Below are positions 9,616 to 22,202 of a stretch of 64,000 bases of DNA, one piece after another (the first letter of the stretch is position 1; each line of letters opens with the position of its first letter). This stretch comes from Oasisia sp. SBJ-2009 (taxonomy: Eukaryota > Annelida > Polychaeta > Sabellida > Siboglinidae). Location of the stretch: positions 11,279,166-11,343,165 of the forward strand of contig OZ024856.1 in assembly GCA_964017155.1 (NCBI GenBank), written 5' to 3'. Under the pieces are notes generated by a model, which was given only the letters and a program-made list of their open reading frames with translations, searched no databases and had not been told where the DNA came from. Made by a program: the position numbers and the translations under genes.

Positions 9616-11800
9616 ATTACAGTTTTTAGAGCGCTTCCACAAATACCACCTCAAATACACAACACATAATTCATGCCGCAAATTTAACCCAAATATTTCC
9701 AGCCTATTCGCATTAGGGTTGATGTTATAGACACTGGCCTTGTTGTTCAAACAAAATTGGCCTTTTTACTGAAACGTTGCATTGTATCAGCGTGTTCTAG
9801 AAATAGCCTACCACGTTAGCCTTTTGTTGGTGACATACAATAGGACCTGTAAGTGGGTCACGATACATGGCGAGACTCCGCGCGACTGGAACTGATTTGG
9901 GGACTGGTCACAAGAATAATATTCGATGGATGACAGTTGTAACTTCCGAGTGATGAATACTAGGAACACCAGGACATCATTATCTTGTGTTATACCTTTC
10001 TTATCTGAAATGTCCGATTTAATAGTGACTTTACCACACTACAATATACATAGCGATTTATGTAGTGCAGATAATAGACACTCCCCAAAATGTTAGGTCG
10101 TATTTGTCTTTTACGGGATTTGCATTTTACATAGCTGTACGTTGTGGTTTCGATAAGCTCTTAATTATATCTGACAAGTTGTCTAAATGCACATAATCAT
10201 AACACATGTATACGTTTGCCCCAAACAGGTTGTACTGCGCGAAAAATGGCACTTTTCAGTATTAGTCAACATCGCCAAACACAAGTACAAGCCGGCGATG
10301 CCATGGCACCCACCATAATAATCGATTAAAATTCATGATTTCCGTGAGCATTGTCACCGGCAAAGTGTTCCACTGCTTCTGCTTGTAATAAATAGTTAGA
10401 CTGGACCATTTCGATTATTAAAGCCAAAAACAAAACGAAGTCCTATATGTTAACATGGAGAATATGGACTTTCTGCCCCCAACTGCCCCCAGCCTCGTTT
10501 TCGCGCGCGAGACTTGCACGCCCTATTACACATGGTCCGTGCCGAGCCGTTTTATTTAGTCAAAAATCAAGATTTAATATCATTTGTGATGTGGAATGCT
10601 TATCTGGTTTCTATTTCGACAGTCTGCATAACTATTTGATGGCTGCAAACTTATGTCCTTTTTACTTTTCTTACAGCAAATGTACCTGAGCTACGTTTTT
10701 GGCGAGAGTCCGATGGTGCAGGCACTTCCGGCATGGAGACTTCAACCGGAAGGGCGCCTTTCCCTAACGGTTCCACCGGCGAGAGTAACACCACCAAAAC
10801 GAATATCTGTAGCATCGTCTATCTGAAAGCACATCAGGACTGTGTGTGTGTGTGTGTGTGCGTGCGTGCGCGCGCGTCCGTGTGTGTGCGTGCGTGTGTG
10901 TTTATGCGCGCGCGGCCCCTTTTTGTACAGTGAATTGTATCAAGCATCACCACCGGATTTAATTATGATAGTTCACAATATGTAACATAAACTGTATAAT
11001 AACACAATAATCATACCTTGTTATAAGTGTAGTACGTCTACCTATGTATGCTGATTTGTAAAATGGAACGAAATGCGACTAACTAACTAACGACTAACGA
11101 TGTGTTGCATGTTTTGCTGAACGCTAGTTTAAATCATCCTCAGTTAGCTATTTACCGTAGCCAGCGATAGTTTGTATGTGGGCATGCCGTATGTGTGGTC
11201 AATAGTCAGAACAGCATTCCGTATGAGTGGTCAATAGACAGAACAGCCAAAACAACGCCATCTTGGCACTAAATTCAATCGAACGTCCCGCGACATTTCA
11301 TCGACTGTAAATGTACGTTAATGTAGACATTATTCTTTCATTTTGACGGACATGTTATACGATATCAATATTTAACTATGGGTTAACTGGTCTACATATT
11401 CCGCAACATGTATGATGTTGACTGCTTGGTAACCTTACCTTTTTAGAAGACAGTGCAAGGCATCAGAGAATAATAAGTATTGACATCGCCTGCGCAAACA
11501 TGACCAACAGTAGTATGTGAACGTCGCTAAGCTCTGGTAAAAGGCTCGTTATTGCGTCAGACCATTGTTAGATGACGACGCTTTTCAGCGGGATCATTCC
11601 ATATATTCTTGAATGAAAACCGTAACGTATACTGGCTACCCCGCGAGTCGAACACATGAATCAAAACATGCCGATATATGAAGACATATATGCAAAGTAT
11701 ACTGATATTCTAAATATATAACACTTATTTTGGCACTGATGTCCTTATTTTGTTTCACTTGTGAAAATTAATTGTTAAAAAAGTGTGTGAGTGTATAGGG

Positions 11801-11801
<1 letters not shown>
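9614..11801. other. No gene seen
   Basis: Short frames only, none with recognisable domains. It holds a (TG)n/(CG) stretch at 10841-10908. Nothing else stands out. Confidence 0.4.
10841..10908. repeat. (TG)n-rich microsatellite
   Basis: Alternating tg/cg run with degenerate cgtgcgtgcgcgcg in the middle. Alternating purine-pyrimidine sequence of this kind can adopt Z-DNA. Confidence 0.85.

Positions 11802-11892
<91 letters not shown>
11802..11892. repeat. (TA)n microsatellite
   Basis: AT tract with a single ca interruption near 11838. Confidence 0.95.
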
Positions 11893-11895
<3 letters not shown>

Positions 11896-13158
11896 CCACA
11901 CGAGACACTGTCACAATATCACAATTACAATATGTGGACAAATTTAACAAGAATGCCACCCAAGAGTGAACTGCGGACGGCAAATGGACAAACAAGCCTC
12001 CGGCATATTGAGACTCCAACCCATATCTATTCATATTCCGCCCTCGTGAATTATTTGTACATGTTGTTTTTAAACACGCCACACACCCCATACCGGCACC
12101 ATTACGCAACGGGGGCAAATGAGTGTAATAAATATAAGTTGTTTTTGAAAATGTATGTTCACAAACCTAATTTTACATCATCGTCAATCATATATTATTG
12201 TTTCTGTACATGCTAAATGTACCTGTTTTGCGCTTTACATCTGGCGGTAATTACAAGCGATATCCGTAAGTGTTCGACTCACGAGTATTTTTTCCACAAA
12301 CAACAGTTGTCGATATTTGTATTTGCCAGAGCTGCTCTGCATCTGCTAGTATCTGTGATATCAATTTCCCCCACTCAAAATCGTCTAAATCACTGAAAGT
12401 CTGTATCAGAGCGTCATATTTATCTGAAATAATTACTATCTCGGCGTGCGTTCGCTTATTTTCAGTGCTGCTCTGGCAATAAGGACGACTCGCCCGCTTA
12501 GGCCTATTGCCAGAGCAGCTCTGGCAATATGCAAGGTGTTTTGTAGAATTAATCGTCATGCATTAGTTACAAATTACACGACACTGACAGGGTGGCTAAG
12601 TATTTCGCAGATAAACCTAGACGGTGTTCGATTAAATAGGGTCAGGGGACTATTTAACTGAACTGATATTCTAGGTCTTAGTCTGGACTTAGACGCGGGG
12701 TCTAGTCTTGGGAGCTCTTGACATAATATAAAACATAATATAAAGCAAAATATAAACCTATGCTTCGTGGACACTATTTCACATTCAAGCCTGTAAGTTA
12801 TAAAAGTGTCTGATCGTGGAATAAGGATGAGTTAAGGTTGGGCATGAAATGCAAAAATTCTGAGTAAGCTCAAGTGCTTGTTCGACGCCGTACTCATACA
12901 AGCAAAACATCACGTGAACATTGGTCAATTTTGTGGGTAAAGGTCGTCATGTCCCCCAAAAGAGTATGGTTTCGGTGGACGATTATTTTTGTATGATAAT
13001 AGCGATCCCATACGATATATGTGCAACGCATAATTACACAAAAACAACTATGTGGTTGTGTCGGCAACCCGTACATAATATCAAATAGTCGTCACTGGCA
13101 TCGCATGACGCTGTATACATTTTATATTACAATTTAGATTGTATATGGGAGTAACGTA
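11893..13158. other. No supported gene; palindromic repeat inside
   Basis: A 102-codon minus-strand frame (12251-12559) has a plausible stretch, ISDKYDALIQTFSDLDD, but no known domain or splice support. The notable structure is the ttgccagagc palindrome family described at 12505-12529. Confidence 0.35.
12505..12529. repeat. Perfect 25-bp palindrome, dispersed motif
   Basis: Perfect inverted repeat with 12-bp arms (tattgccagagc) around a single central a. Half-sites of the same motif lie at 12323-12332 and 12467-12480, and a diverged pair at 44463-44489 and 44505-44520 shares extra flanking words (caataaggac/caataaggat, gaaataattacta). It is therefore part of a dispersed repeat, possibly the end of a small non-autonomous element. 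Confidence 0.75.
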
Positions 13159-13221
13159 ATAATTAATATATATATATACATATTAATATTAATTATTACA
13201 TTATTGTAATGTAATAATTAA

Positions 13222-13288
<67 letters not shown>

Positions 13289-13318
13289 TATTACATTACA
13301 TTATTCATATATAAATTA

Positions 13319-13401
<83 letters not shown>

Positions 13402-13418
13402 TATATATATATATGATT
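13159..13418. repeat. Compound TA-rich repeat with palindromic ends
   Basis: Two long (TA)n tracts separated and flanked by near-palindromic AT-rich words built from attaatatta and taattattacatta. These repeat in both orientations on either side of the first tract. Confidence 0.85.
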
Positions 13419-13715
13419 CGAAATTCGCCACATTTCACTTGTATGTAGAACAATCCATTTATCCCATAACTACATTTCAAAACCAGTATATATAATATTC
13501 AAAACCTACTTACGCTTATGTAATTAAATTAAGTTAAGTAGTATGTATTGATGCCCCTGTCAAAGACAATGCATGCTAGACTGCGTAGGTTTAGTTGAGA
13601 AGAAAAGTGCTGCCCTACATGCTAAGTTGTCTCACAGATAACAAGTAATAACAATTTCACCTGCCAGGTGGCAAATTCAGACGACGCAACCAAGCCGAAT
13701 TGAGCGTAAATTCGA

Positions 13716-13789
<74 letters not shown>
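13716..13789. repeat. (TA)n microsatellite
   Basis: AT dinucleotide tract. No gene is seen between it and the minisatellite at 14151. Confidence 0.95.
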
Positions 13790-13792
<3 letters not shown>

Positions 13793-14150
13793 ATCGCTGT
13801 CACATACACACTCCTATATAAAGCAATAATGCAAGACCAATTTAGATTACAATTGGCCAGCTTAATAACACTTAATATGTACACATTATTATAAACAACA
13901 ACAGTTACATCAATATATTGTCTCGGCAGACTTGCCGGCCCCAAAGGCTTTGGTATTCAACACATACATGTCTTATACATATGTACAACAACCAACACCA
14001 ACAATATCATTACACATTATTTACGATTGACACCAAATTGGTGCCCTACTTTAATTTACCGCACTAAAAACCCTGAGTACATCATAAGAGCGGAAAATCG
14101 GGCTATTACCTTGTGCACTAAAACAGGGAAACTTACACTTGTGAAAGTCA

Positions 14151-14560
14151 TACAGCTGGTGTTGCTGAGGTGACACAGCTGGTGTTGCTGAAGTGACACA
14201 GCTGGTGTTGCTGAAGTGACACAGCTGGTGTTACTGAAGTGACACAGCTGGTGTTGCTGAAGTGACACAGCTGGTGTTGCTGAAGTGACACAGTTGTTGT
14301 TGCTGAAGTGACACAGCTGGTGTTGCTGAAGTGACACAGCTGGTGTTGCTGAAGTGACACAGCTGGTGTTGCTGAAGTGACACAGCTGGTGTTATTGAAG
14401 TGACACAGCTGGTGTTGCTGAAGTGACACAGCTGGTGTTGCTGAAGTGACACAGCTGGTGTTGCTGAAGTGACACAGCTGGTGTTGCTGAAGTGACACAG
14501 CTGGTGTTGCTGAAGTGATACAGCTGGTGTTGCTGAAGTGACACAGCTGGTGTTACTGCA
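14151..14560. repeat. 23-bp minisatellite, about 18 copies
   Basis: Tandem units of 23 bp that start acagctggtgttgc and end tgaagtgac, with few single-base differences. The unit length is not a multiple of three and the unit lacks stops in all three minus-strand frames, so long overlapping frames with repeats of CHFSNTSCVTSATPAV appear. These are not evidence of a gene. Each unit contains one CAGCTG E-box word. There are no unique spacers, so it is not a CRISPR array. Confidence 0.95.
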
Positions 14561-15514
14561 CTTCCAGAAACCTGACACTGTGTACAAATAACACTGAAAA
14601 TCACTCCCGAATGTGAAAGTCTCAGAGCAGTTACAGCTGAAATGGTAGAGACCAGACACAGAATATATATTACCCACGCACACCACCATTGAAAAATCAG
14701 ATAAACACACCGTATAGTGAACATTACTTGGCTACGTACATGAAAACAGAGAAAGGACATAACACGTTGAGAAACACGAGCCCCCAATTTGCTAACGACC
14801 TGTGTGAACCCCAAGAGCAAAAACATGGTAACTTACAGACAGGATGTCCCAAGTCAGTAATGTCCCAAATATTGTGGACGACGTCCCAACATCAAGACAC
14901 TAAGTGACATTTGAAATAGTCAAAGAATTGAAATGGTGCAGACAGCTTTCTAACAGTAATGCTGACACATCAGCTGATTTGTGTTAAATATAAAGCGCAA
15001 ACTTAATATAAAAACATAATAGAAAGTTAGTACATATCGTCTGGGACATATATGACATGGGTCACAAAATTCATAGGCCAGTATGGGAGTGGTGTTATGG
15101 TTTTATTACTTTATTGAGCACATAAACAATACAATAACAGATATACAGGGAAAGTGCGCCTTGCGACGCAACCCTCACGTGAGCAGATCATCCCTGAAAC
15201 ATCTTCTGAAAACGGTCAATCCACCTGAACATCAATAAGACCAGGGTTCGCCACCTTTATCAGTCTCCCCATTATCGCCCAAGTCCCAACCGCTTCAACG
15301 CCACAAAAACAGCACCCGAACCACTGCGCCAAAGTTGGTAATTTCCGAGATCATTAAAATGAACCCCATCCCCTGGAAAATGTTTCGCTGCGACTGCCAA
15401 AATCAGCGATGAGACCAAAATGACAAACATTGTGTATAATATATGTATGTATGTATATATATATATATATATATATTAGTAAACAATTACTTTGTTGCTC
15501 AGTTTATGATATTA
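14561..15514. other. No gene seen
   Basis: No recognisable domain on either strand. A short TA tract lies near 15456-15476, just before the first zinc-finger remnants. Confidence 0.4.
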
Positions 15515-16190
15515 GTTACGGACATGAGTTTTCAAATGACCACTTCTTGGTGTTTGTGCTTCACAGATATCACATTTATAGCTTTTCTCACCAGTATGGA
15601 TACTAACATATATCTTAATAGACCACTTTCTGAGAATTGCGCGCCACGGGTATCACGTACATGTGTAGGGTTGCTCCCCAGTGTGGATATTGACATGTGT
15701 TTTCAACTTACCTTATGTTGAGAATTGTGCATGTATCATATTTGTAGGGATTCTCCCCAGTGTGAAGACGGACATGTGTCTTCACATCACCATTTTGTGA
15801 GAATTGTGCGCCACAAGTATAACATTTATAGGGTTTCTCTGCAGTGTGGACATGGACATGTGTCTTCAAACCACCACTTGTTGAGAATTGTGCCCCAAAG
15901 GTGGCATATTTGTAGGGTTTCTCCCCAGTGTGGATACGGACATGTGTCTTCACATGGCCAATTCTTGAAAATTGTGCTCCACGTTTGTATGGTTTCTTCC
16001 CAGTGTGCATATTGACATATGACTGGAAATTACCAATTGCAGTGAAATGTACCCGACAGGTATCACATTTGTTGGGTTTCTCCCAAGTATGGATAGGGGC
16101 TTGTGTCTTGAATTGACTAGTTGTTGAGAATTGTGCACCAAGTTATCACATTTGTAGGATTTCTCCCCAGTTAGAGTCATTAACATTGTC
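15515..16190 (-). pseudogene. C2H2 zinc-finger array A, degenerate
   Basis: About seven to eight finger remnants on the minus strand with the local consensus [20 protein letters not shown] and HTGEKP linkers. The first readable finger (CDTCRVHFTAIGNFQSYVNMH) is complete. Later ones have lost zinc ligands (YKRGAQFS lacks both cysteines; YKYATFGAQFS has Tyr and Phe in their place). Frameshifts break the array near 16000-16060, near 15720 and again below it. No working array remains. C2H2 fingers normally bind DNA in the nucleus. This is the array at the 3' end of the cluster. Confidence 0.85.
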
Positions 16191-16214
16191 ACCACGGTGA
16201 ATCTGCACATGATT

Positions 16215-17390
<1,176 letters not shown>

Positions 17391-18266
17391 TTAGCATATT
17401 CTGAATGATGCTTGCGGGATGACCATTACATGTACATAATACTTACAATAGGTGACACCCAACGACGTTGTCAAATAATCTTATGTCTTATCTAAGTCAC
17501 GGTTTCAAGTGAAGACGCGTTAAAATATCAGTGCTTCCACCTAGCGAACACCATACTACTCACTCACTCCAAACCTGGAGTCAGATCACATTTGCATTTT
17601 TCATAGGCGACCATTATAACGTTTCCTTCATTCCCTACTAATCTTGATGAGATCTGTTATTGACAATTTCACAGCATATTTACCCTCCATTGACAGATGT
17701 TCTGTGAAAAATTAGTGAAATGTTCACACCTCAGCTCCCATAAACTTCTGTCTAACTTTGCACCCCTCCATTTGTGCTTGAACCACCCACGGATTGCCCC
17801 CCGATTACATCCCCAAGAAAAACGACAACTGTATTAATACGCAGAAATGCACCGACTGACAGCTCTCATAATTTGACAGCTCTGCTGCCACGCTGCTCAA
17901 AAACATAATTTCTACTCATTCCACACTAAGTATGTGCTCACAGAAATTCAGACAAGCTGCATAAATCTTTTTTTTTTGTATAGGGTACTCTTTGTTCTCT
18001 CGGGTAATGGCGGACGAACAACTTATTGTGGTATATGAACCAGAACAGCACTAGCCCCAGTTACACAGGTTCCATGAGGAGGCAGCAGTTTTAAGTCCCT
18101 CAATGCTGCCTGGGGATATAATGGGCTGCAGTTGTAACCGCCAGGGTGTCCTTATCCCAGATTAGGGTAGCGACGCTGACCGATTCTCAGGCCGAACTTG
18201 AAATAACAAATTAAATAACGACACATTTTATCAGATAATGCTGTATTATAAAAACTATTCAATATT

Positions 18267-19925
18267 AGGGTAACAGTTTGTTGTGTATCGGTCAAACACA
18301 CCAAAACACAACAGGGCATGGTAGTGTTTGTTTGTTGACATCATTATGACTGTTTTGATAAAAGTAAGGACTATTCCGTTTTACCCGCAAAATTCCCATG
18401 TTATGCATATATATGGGTAAATAAAATGGGATTTTGATCCGGGAAATATTGGATGCATATTTAGTTGTGTCATTCGCTAATGTGACGTGGTCTTACATAT
18501 TCGGAATAGTTATTTCAAGTAACTGATATATTAGAAATAGTAATCTAAAATAATAATAGCCAAGATATGCGATATGGTAAGGTCGTACAAGCAAAATGTC
18601 ATACTTCTTTGTGAATTTGCCTGCAGTACCTTGGGCGGATTACTATTTCTGTAGACTGATGTACTCCATAGACCTCACATTTTTACGTAACTTAGTGAAC
18701 TACTACTTAAACTAAGCGATCAACCGAAACAGGTGTATTGTCAAAGGAAATTGCATTTTAAAATATTTTCTATGAAAAATACAAAAAACCAAGACGGCAT
18801 AACAAGCACAACTGTTGCAAACCAGTGAACATTAAACAGTTCAATGTCCTTTAGCAATGGACCTTTAGCAAAGTTCACATCTAAAATAGTCAACGTGCAT
18901 AAATATCCTATGGTGTGTAACCATTATTCACATACGTTACATATTTGAAACTTCCGTTGGTGATTAAGCAGGTATCTTATCTGGGCAAAAAGGGATGATC
19001 CCTTTTTGCCCGCATTAGTATATCACATTTTGCCCAGAATATGCGTGGTTTAATCAAATTGTGATACATTAATTATCGCTCACACTCACGAAAAACTAAT
19101 ATACGCTGAAACACTCATAAACTAATACTACATCCTCATGATATTTGAAGTTGAAATAATATTTCATTATGATAAGTTGTTACTTAGCAAACTTAGATGG
19201 ATCGTCAACCAAACAATTTATCAAGGGATCAAAGCTAAGGATTACTAACGATTGTATCAAACCACGCGAAGAATTGCATACCATTTGATTTGGTATCTAT
19301 AGTAGTCAGCACATGCCGCTACGCTAGTTGGAAGCGAAAACACGCTTTGTGACAGCACTATCCTTTGCATATAGCGACTTCACATATTAGCCGAGTATCC
19401 CATTTTACCCGGGTTTCCCTTACATGGAATGATTGTATGAATAAAATGTGTTATTAAAATGTGTGTGTTGCAATCAATTACGTTTAAGATCTTGAAGCAA
19501 ACTTCAACAGTTATGATGAAAAAAGCAATAACATGGCTAGATATCGGCGAAATGAAAATGCCGCCGACGGGTCTTCTTCGTATCTCAACAACGAAACGTC
19601 GCACAGACAATGTAGATGAACGGTACCGGTAGTAAGGTCGACATTATTCACATTGCAAACATTGATATCCGACTCGATATTATCTATAAATTAGCTCATT
19701 AAAATTCGCCAAGTGCCGGACGATGTCGAAGGTCAACTAGACGAACGCACCTCAATATCCTTCCAAATAAACTCACTTAACGCAAACGATTTTTTTTTTA
19801 CAAGATGGCGACAGCACATGTTTCCGTGACCTACACACAGCCTAGATCAGAAGTTTGAGCTGGCTGTTTATGTAAAAGAAGGATCAGATCGGGATAAACG
19901 AAAGTCCCACGAACTGCGAGCTTAC
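18267..19925. repeat. Zinc-finger locus 5' region, tandem copy 1
   Basis: About 1.7 kb matching 22203-24071 at high identity. Both copies contain a palindrome at the same place, a cgggtaaaatgggat motif with its inverse about 1 kb away, a minus-strand open stretch (NIESDINVCN...TTGTVHLHCLCDV, then YEEDPSAAF) and an acaagatggcgacagcac word near 19800 that resembles a YY1-type promoter element. In minus-strand order it lies upstream of array B, so it may be a promoter and 5' exon of that gene. That role is inferred. Confidence 0.7.
18983..19011. promoter_or_regulatory. Perfect 29-bp palindrome
   Basis: 14-bp arms (gggcaaaaagggat and its reverse complement) around a single g. The tandem copy at 22883-22911 has one arm mismatch. 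It could form a hairpin or cruciform, or bind a dimeric protein. Function unknown. Confidence 0.6.
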
Positions 19926-20383
19926 TGGGCGGTTTTGGACAGTCTGAGCGTACGAGGGGGTTCGGCGGTTTTGGACGGTAGAGTTAAAGAAATAAGCAAT
20001 ACACTGAATATTTACAATGAGTTTAAGTTGTATTTTCAACTCACATTACCAAAAAGCAACTCCAGCAAACTCCACATTGCACAGTTGATAACGAATTTGC
20101 AAGGGATTGTAACAGGTGTAGATGAGGAAGACATATTTCTTTACATTCGCTTCTCACAATTTATTACCAATCGTCTAGATGTACACAGGCCAGTTAACAA
20201 ATTAATACAAACACATGCGTCTAGACATAACGTCAATGGTCTTAGTTTGACCAGAAGTCAGGTCAATTGTATTCATAATTATATGTAAAAAACCTGTTCA
20301 TTTCTGTTGCTTGGTCTTTTCTTTTGCATTCACACTACTAACGTATGGGTAAAACAGTTAAATAAGTTGTTTTCAGTTTATAT
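19926..20383. repeat. Zinc-finger 3' flank, copy 2
   Basis: Matches 16215-16720 and 24072-24472, directly 3' of array C. Confidence 0.8.
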
Positions 20384-21090
<707 letters not shown>

Positions 21091-21229
21091 ACAGCCCTTA
21101 ATTCATATGCATACAAACATTCATACATACATACATATATATATATATATACATACATACACACAAACATTGTACACAGATAACTATGCCTCCCACACAA
21201 CATTTTTCTATTGATGATTTTGAACTAAA

Positions 21230-21236
21230 TTTTATT
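21230..21236 (-). terminator. Possible polyadenylation signal
   Basis: AATAAAA on the minus strand about 35 nt past the stop of the frame ending at 21269. Confidence 0.4.
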
Positions 21237-21268
21237 AAATTCAAACCATAAAGAAGAACACTGCAAAG

Positions 21269-21628
21269 TTATAATCTCGCGTTGGTATCGCCGTCGTCTT
21301 CATCCAGATCTGACACGTCAATACTTTCAGACATCGACTGTTGCAGTGACTTTGGTGCATCCTTTACATCTGACATTACTTCAGGGGAATATCCAGGTTT
21401 AACATGCTGGTGAAGTTTGCAGATGGGTATCACTGTGCGCCTGGGTATCACGTTTCCGTTCACTAAACATGTCCTTTTAGCGTGGGTTTGATTTGAGGGA
21501 CGTTCTGTGAAATAAGAAAAACCCCTGTGCAAGCGCCTGTACTTACATCTTCCCGTGGTGCAACACCCTTTGGTTGCTATAATGAAGGAAAACTCAGTTT
21601 GTGCACAGGAAGAGGATAATTCTACCAA
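21269..21628 (-). CDS. Hypothetical 119-codon frame, possible 3' terminal exon
   Basis: Not a family I recognise. The frame has a Cys-rich N-terminal part (KGCCTTGRCKYRR), a middle with VIPICKLHQHVKPGY and an acidic end (SIDVSDLDEDDGDT). A polyadenylation motif lies just downstream. A strong acceptor (ttcttatttcacag) at 21505 suggests the real exon may be only 21269-21504, with the upstream part intronic. It could be a host exon or a transposon remnant. Confidence 0.35.
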   Translation of the reverse strand: MVELSSSCAQTEFSFIIATKGCCTTGRCKYRRLHRGFSYFTERPSNQTHAKRTCLVNGNVIPRRTVIPICKLHQHVKPGYSPEVMSDVKDAPKSLQQSMSESIDVSDLDEDDGDTNARL

Positions 21629-21636
21629 TTACTCAT

Positions 21637-22202
21637 GTTTGCTAAATATATATGCGTCAGCTACTGGTAGGTTGAAAAAAAGTGGACTGCGTAAGTGAAA
21701 GAGACGGGTAGGTATTGGCTAATGGAGGAAGGTACACTTGCGGTGGCATTGTGCTGCATATTTCACTTCCAGCTGCATGAGATGCACAGTTAATTAAATG
21801 TCTGCATCTTTTTGGCTGCAATTATTCTGGAAGTAGCATTACTGTTTCTTGTACTCCCACAAGTAGAAACACTTAATACCTTTATAGAGAACACATAAAC
21901 AGGCTCCACCAGTTATATCATGAATCAATTTCACCAAGAGATGATTTAAATATAATAGGCAGATTCGTATTAATTAATATATCTTTATTGGGTAGACAAC
22001 CTTTATATTTTACATACTGCTATGGGCAGACAATGTTAGGGTGGCAGACAGTTGTGAATTACGTTGAATGTTGCTTCCATTAACATTTGGATAACACGAC
22101 AACCGTTGCATGAAAATATATGAAATTAATTGGACTGTAGGGGAAACCCGCGCAATATCGGAGAGTTAACGTTCCGCTGTTCGTCGAACCCACACTTTGC
22201 GC
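21637..22202. other. No gene seen
   Basis: Joins the hypothetical exon to the second tandem unit. No coding signal or repeat recognised. Confidence 0.4.

Noticed and set aside
14151..14560. CRISPR-like array
   Set aside because: Units are contiguous with no unique spacers, and the genome is eukaryotic.
14056..14826. Overlapping 93-159 codon minus-strand frames rich in CHFSNTSCVTSATPAV
   Set aside because: The 23-bp unit is read in rotating frames without stops; all three frames being open equally argues against a gene.
21461..21560. A 42-nt intron (gtaagt...ttcacag) inside the 119-codon frame
   Set aside because: Splicing it would create an in-frame TAA at the junction, and it is very short for an animal intron.
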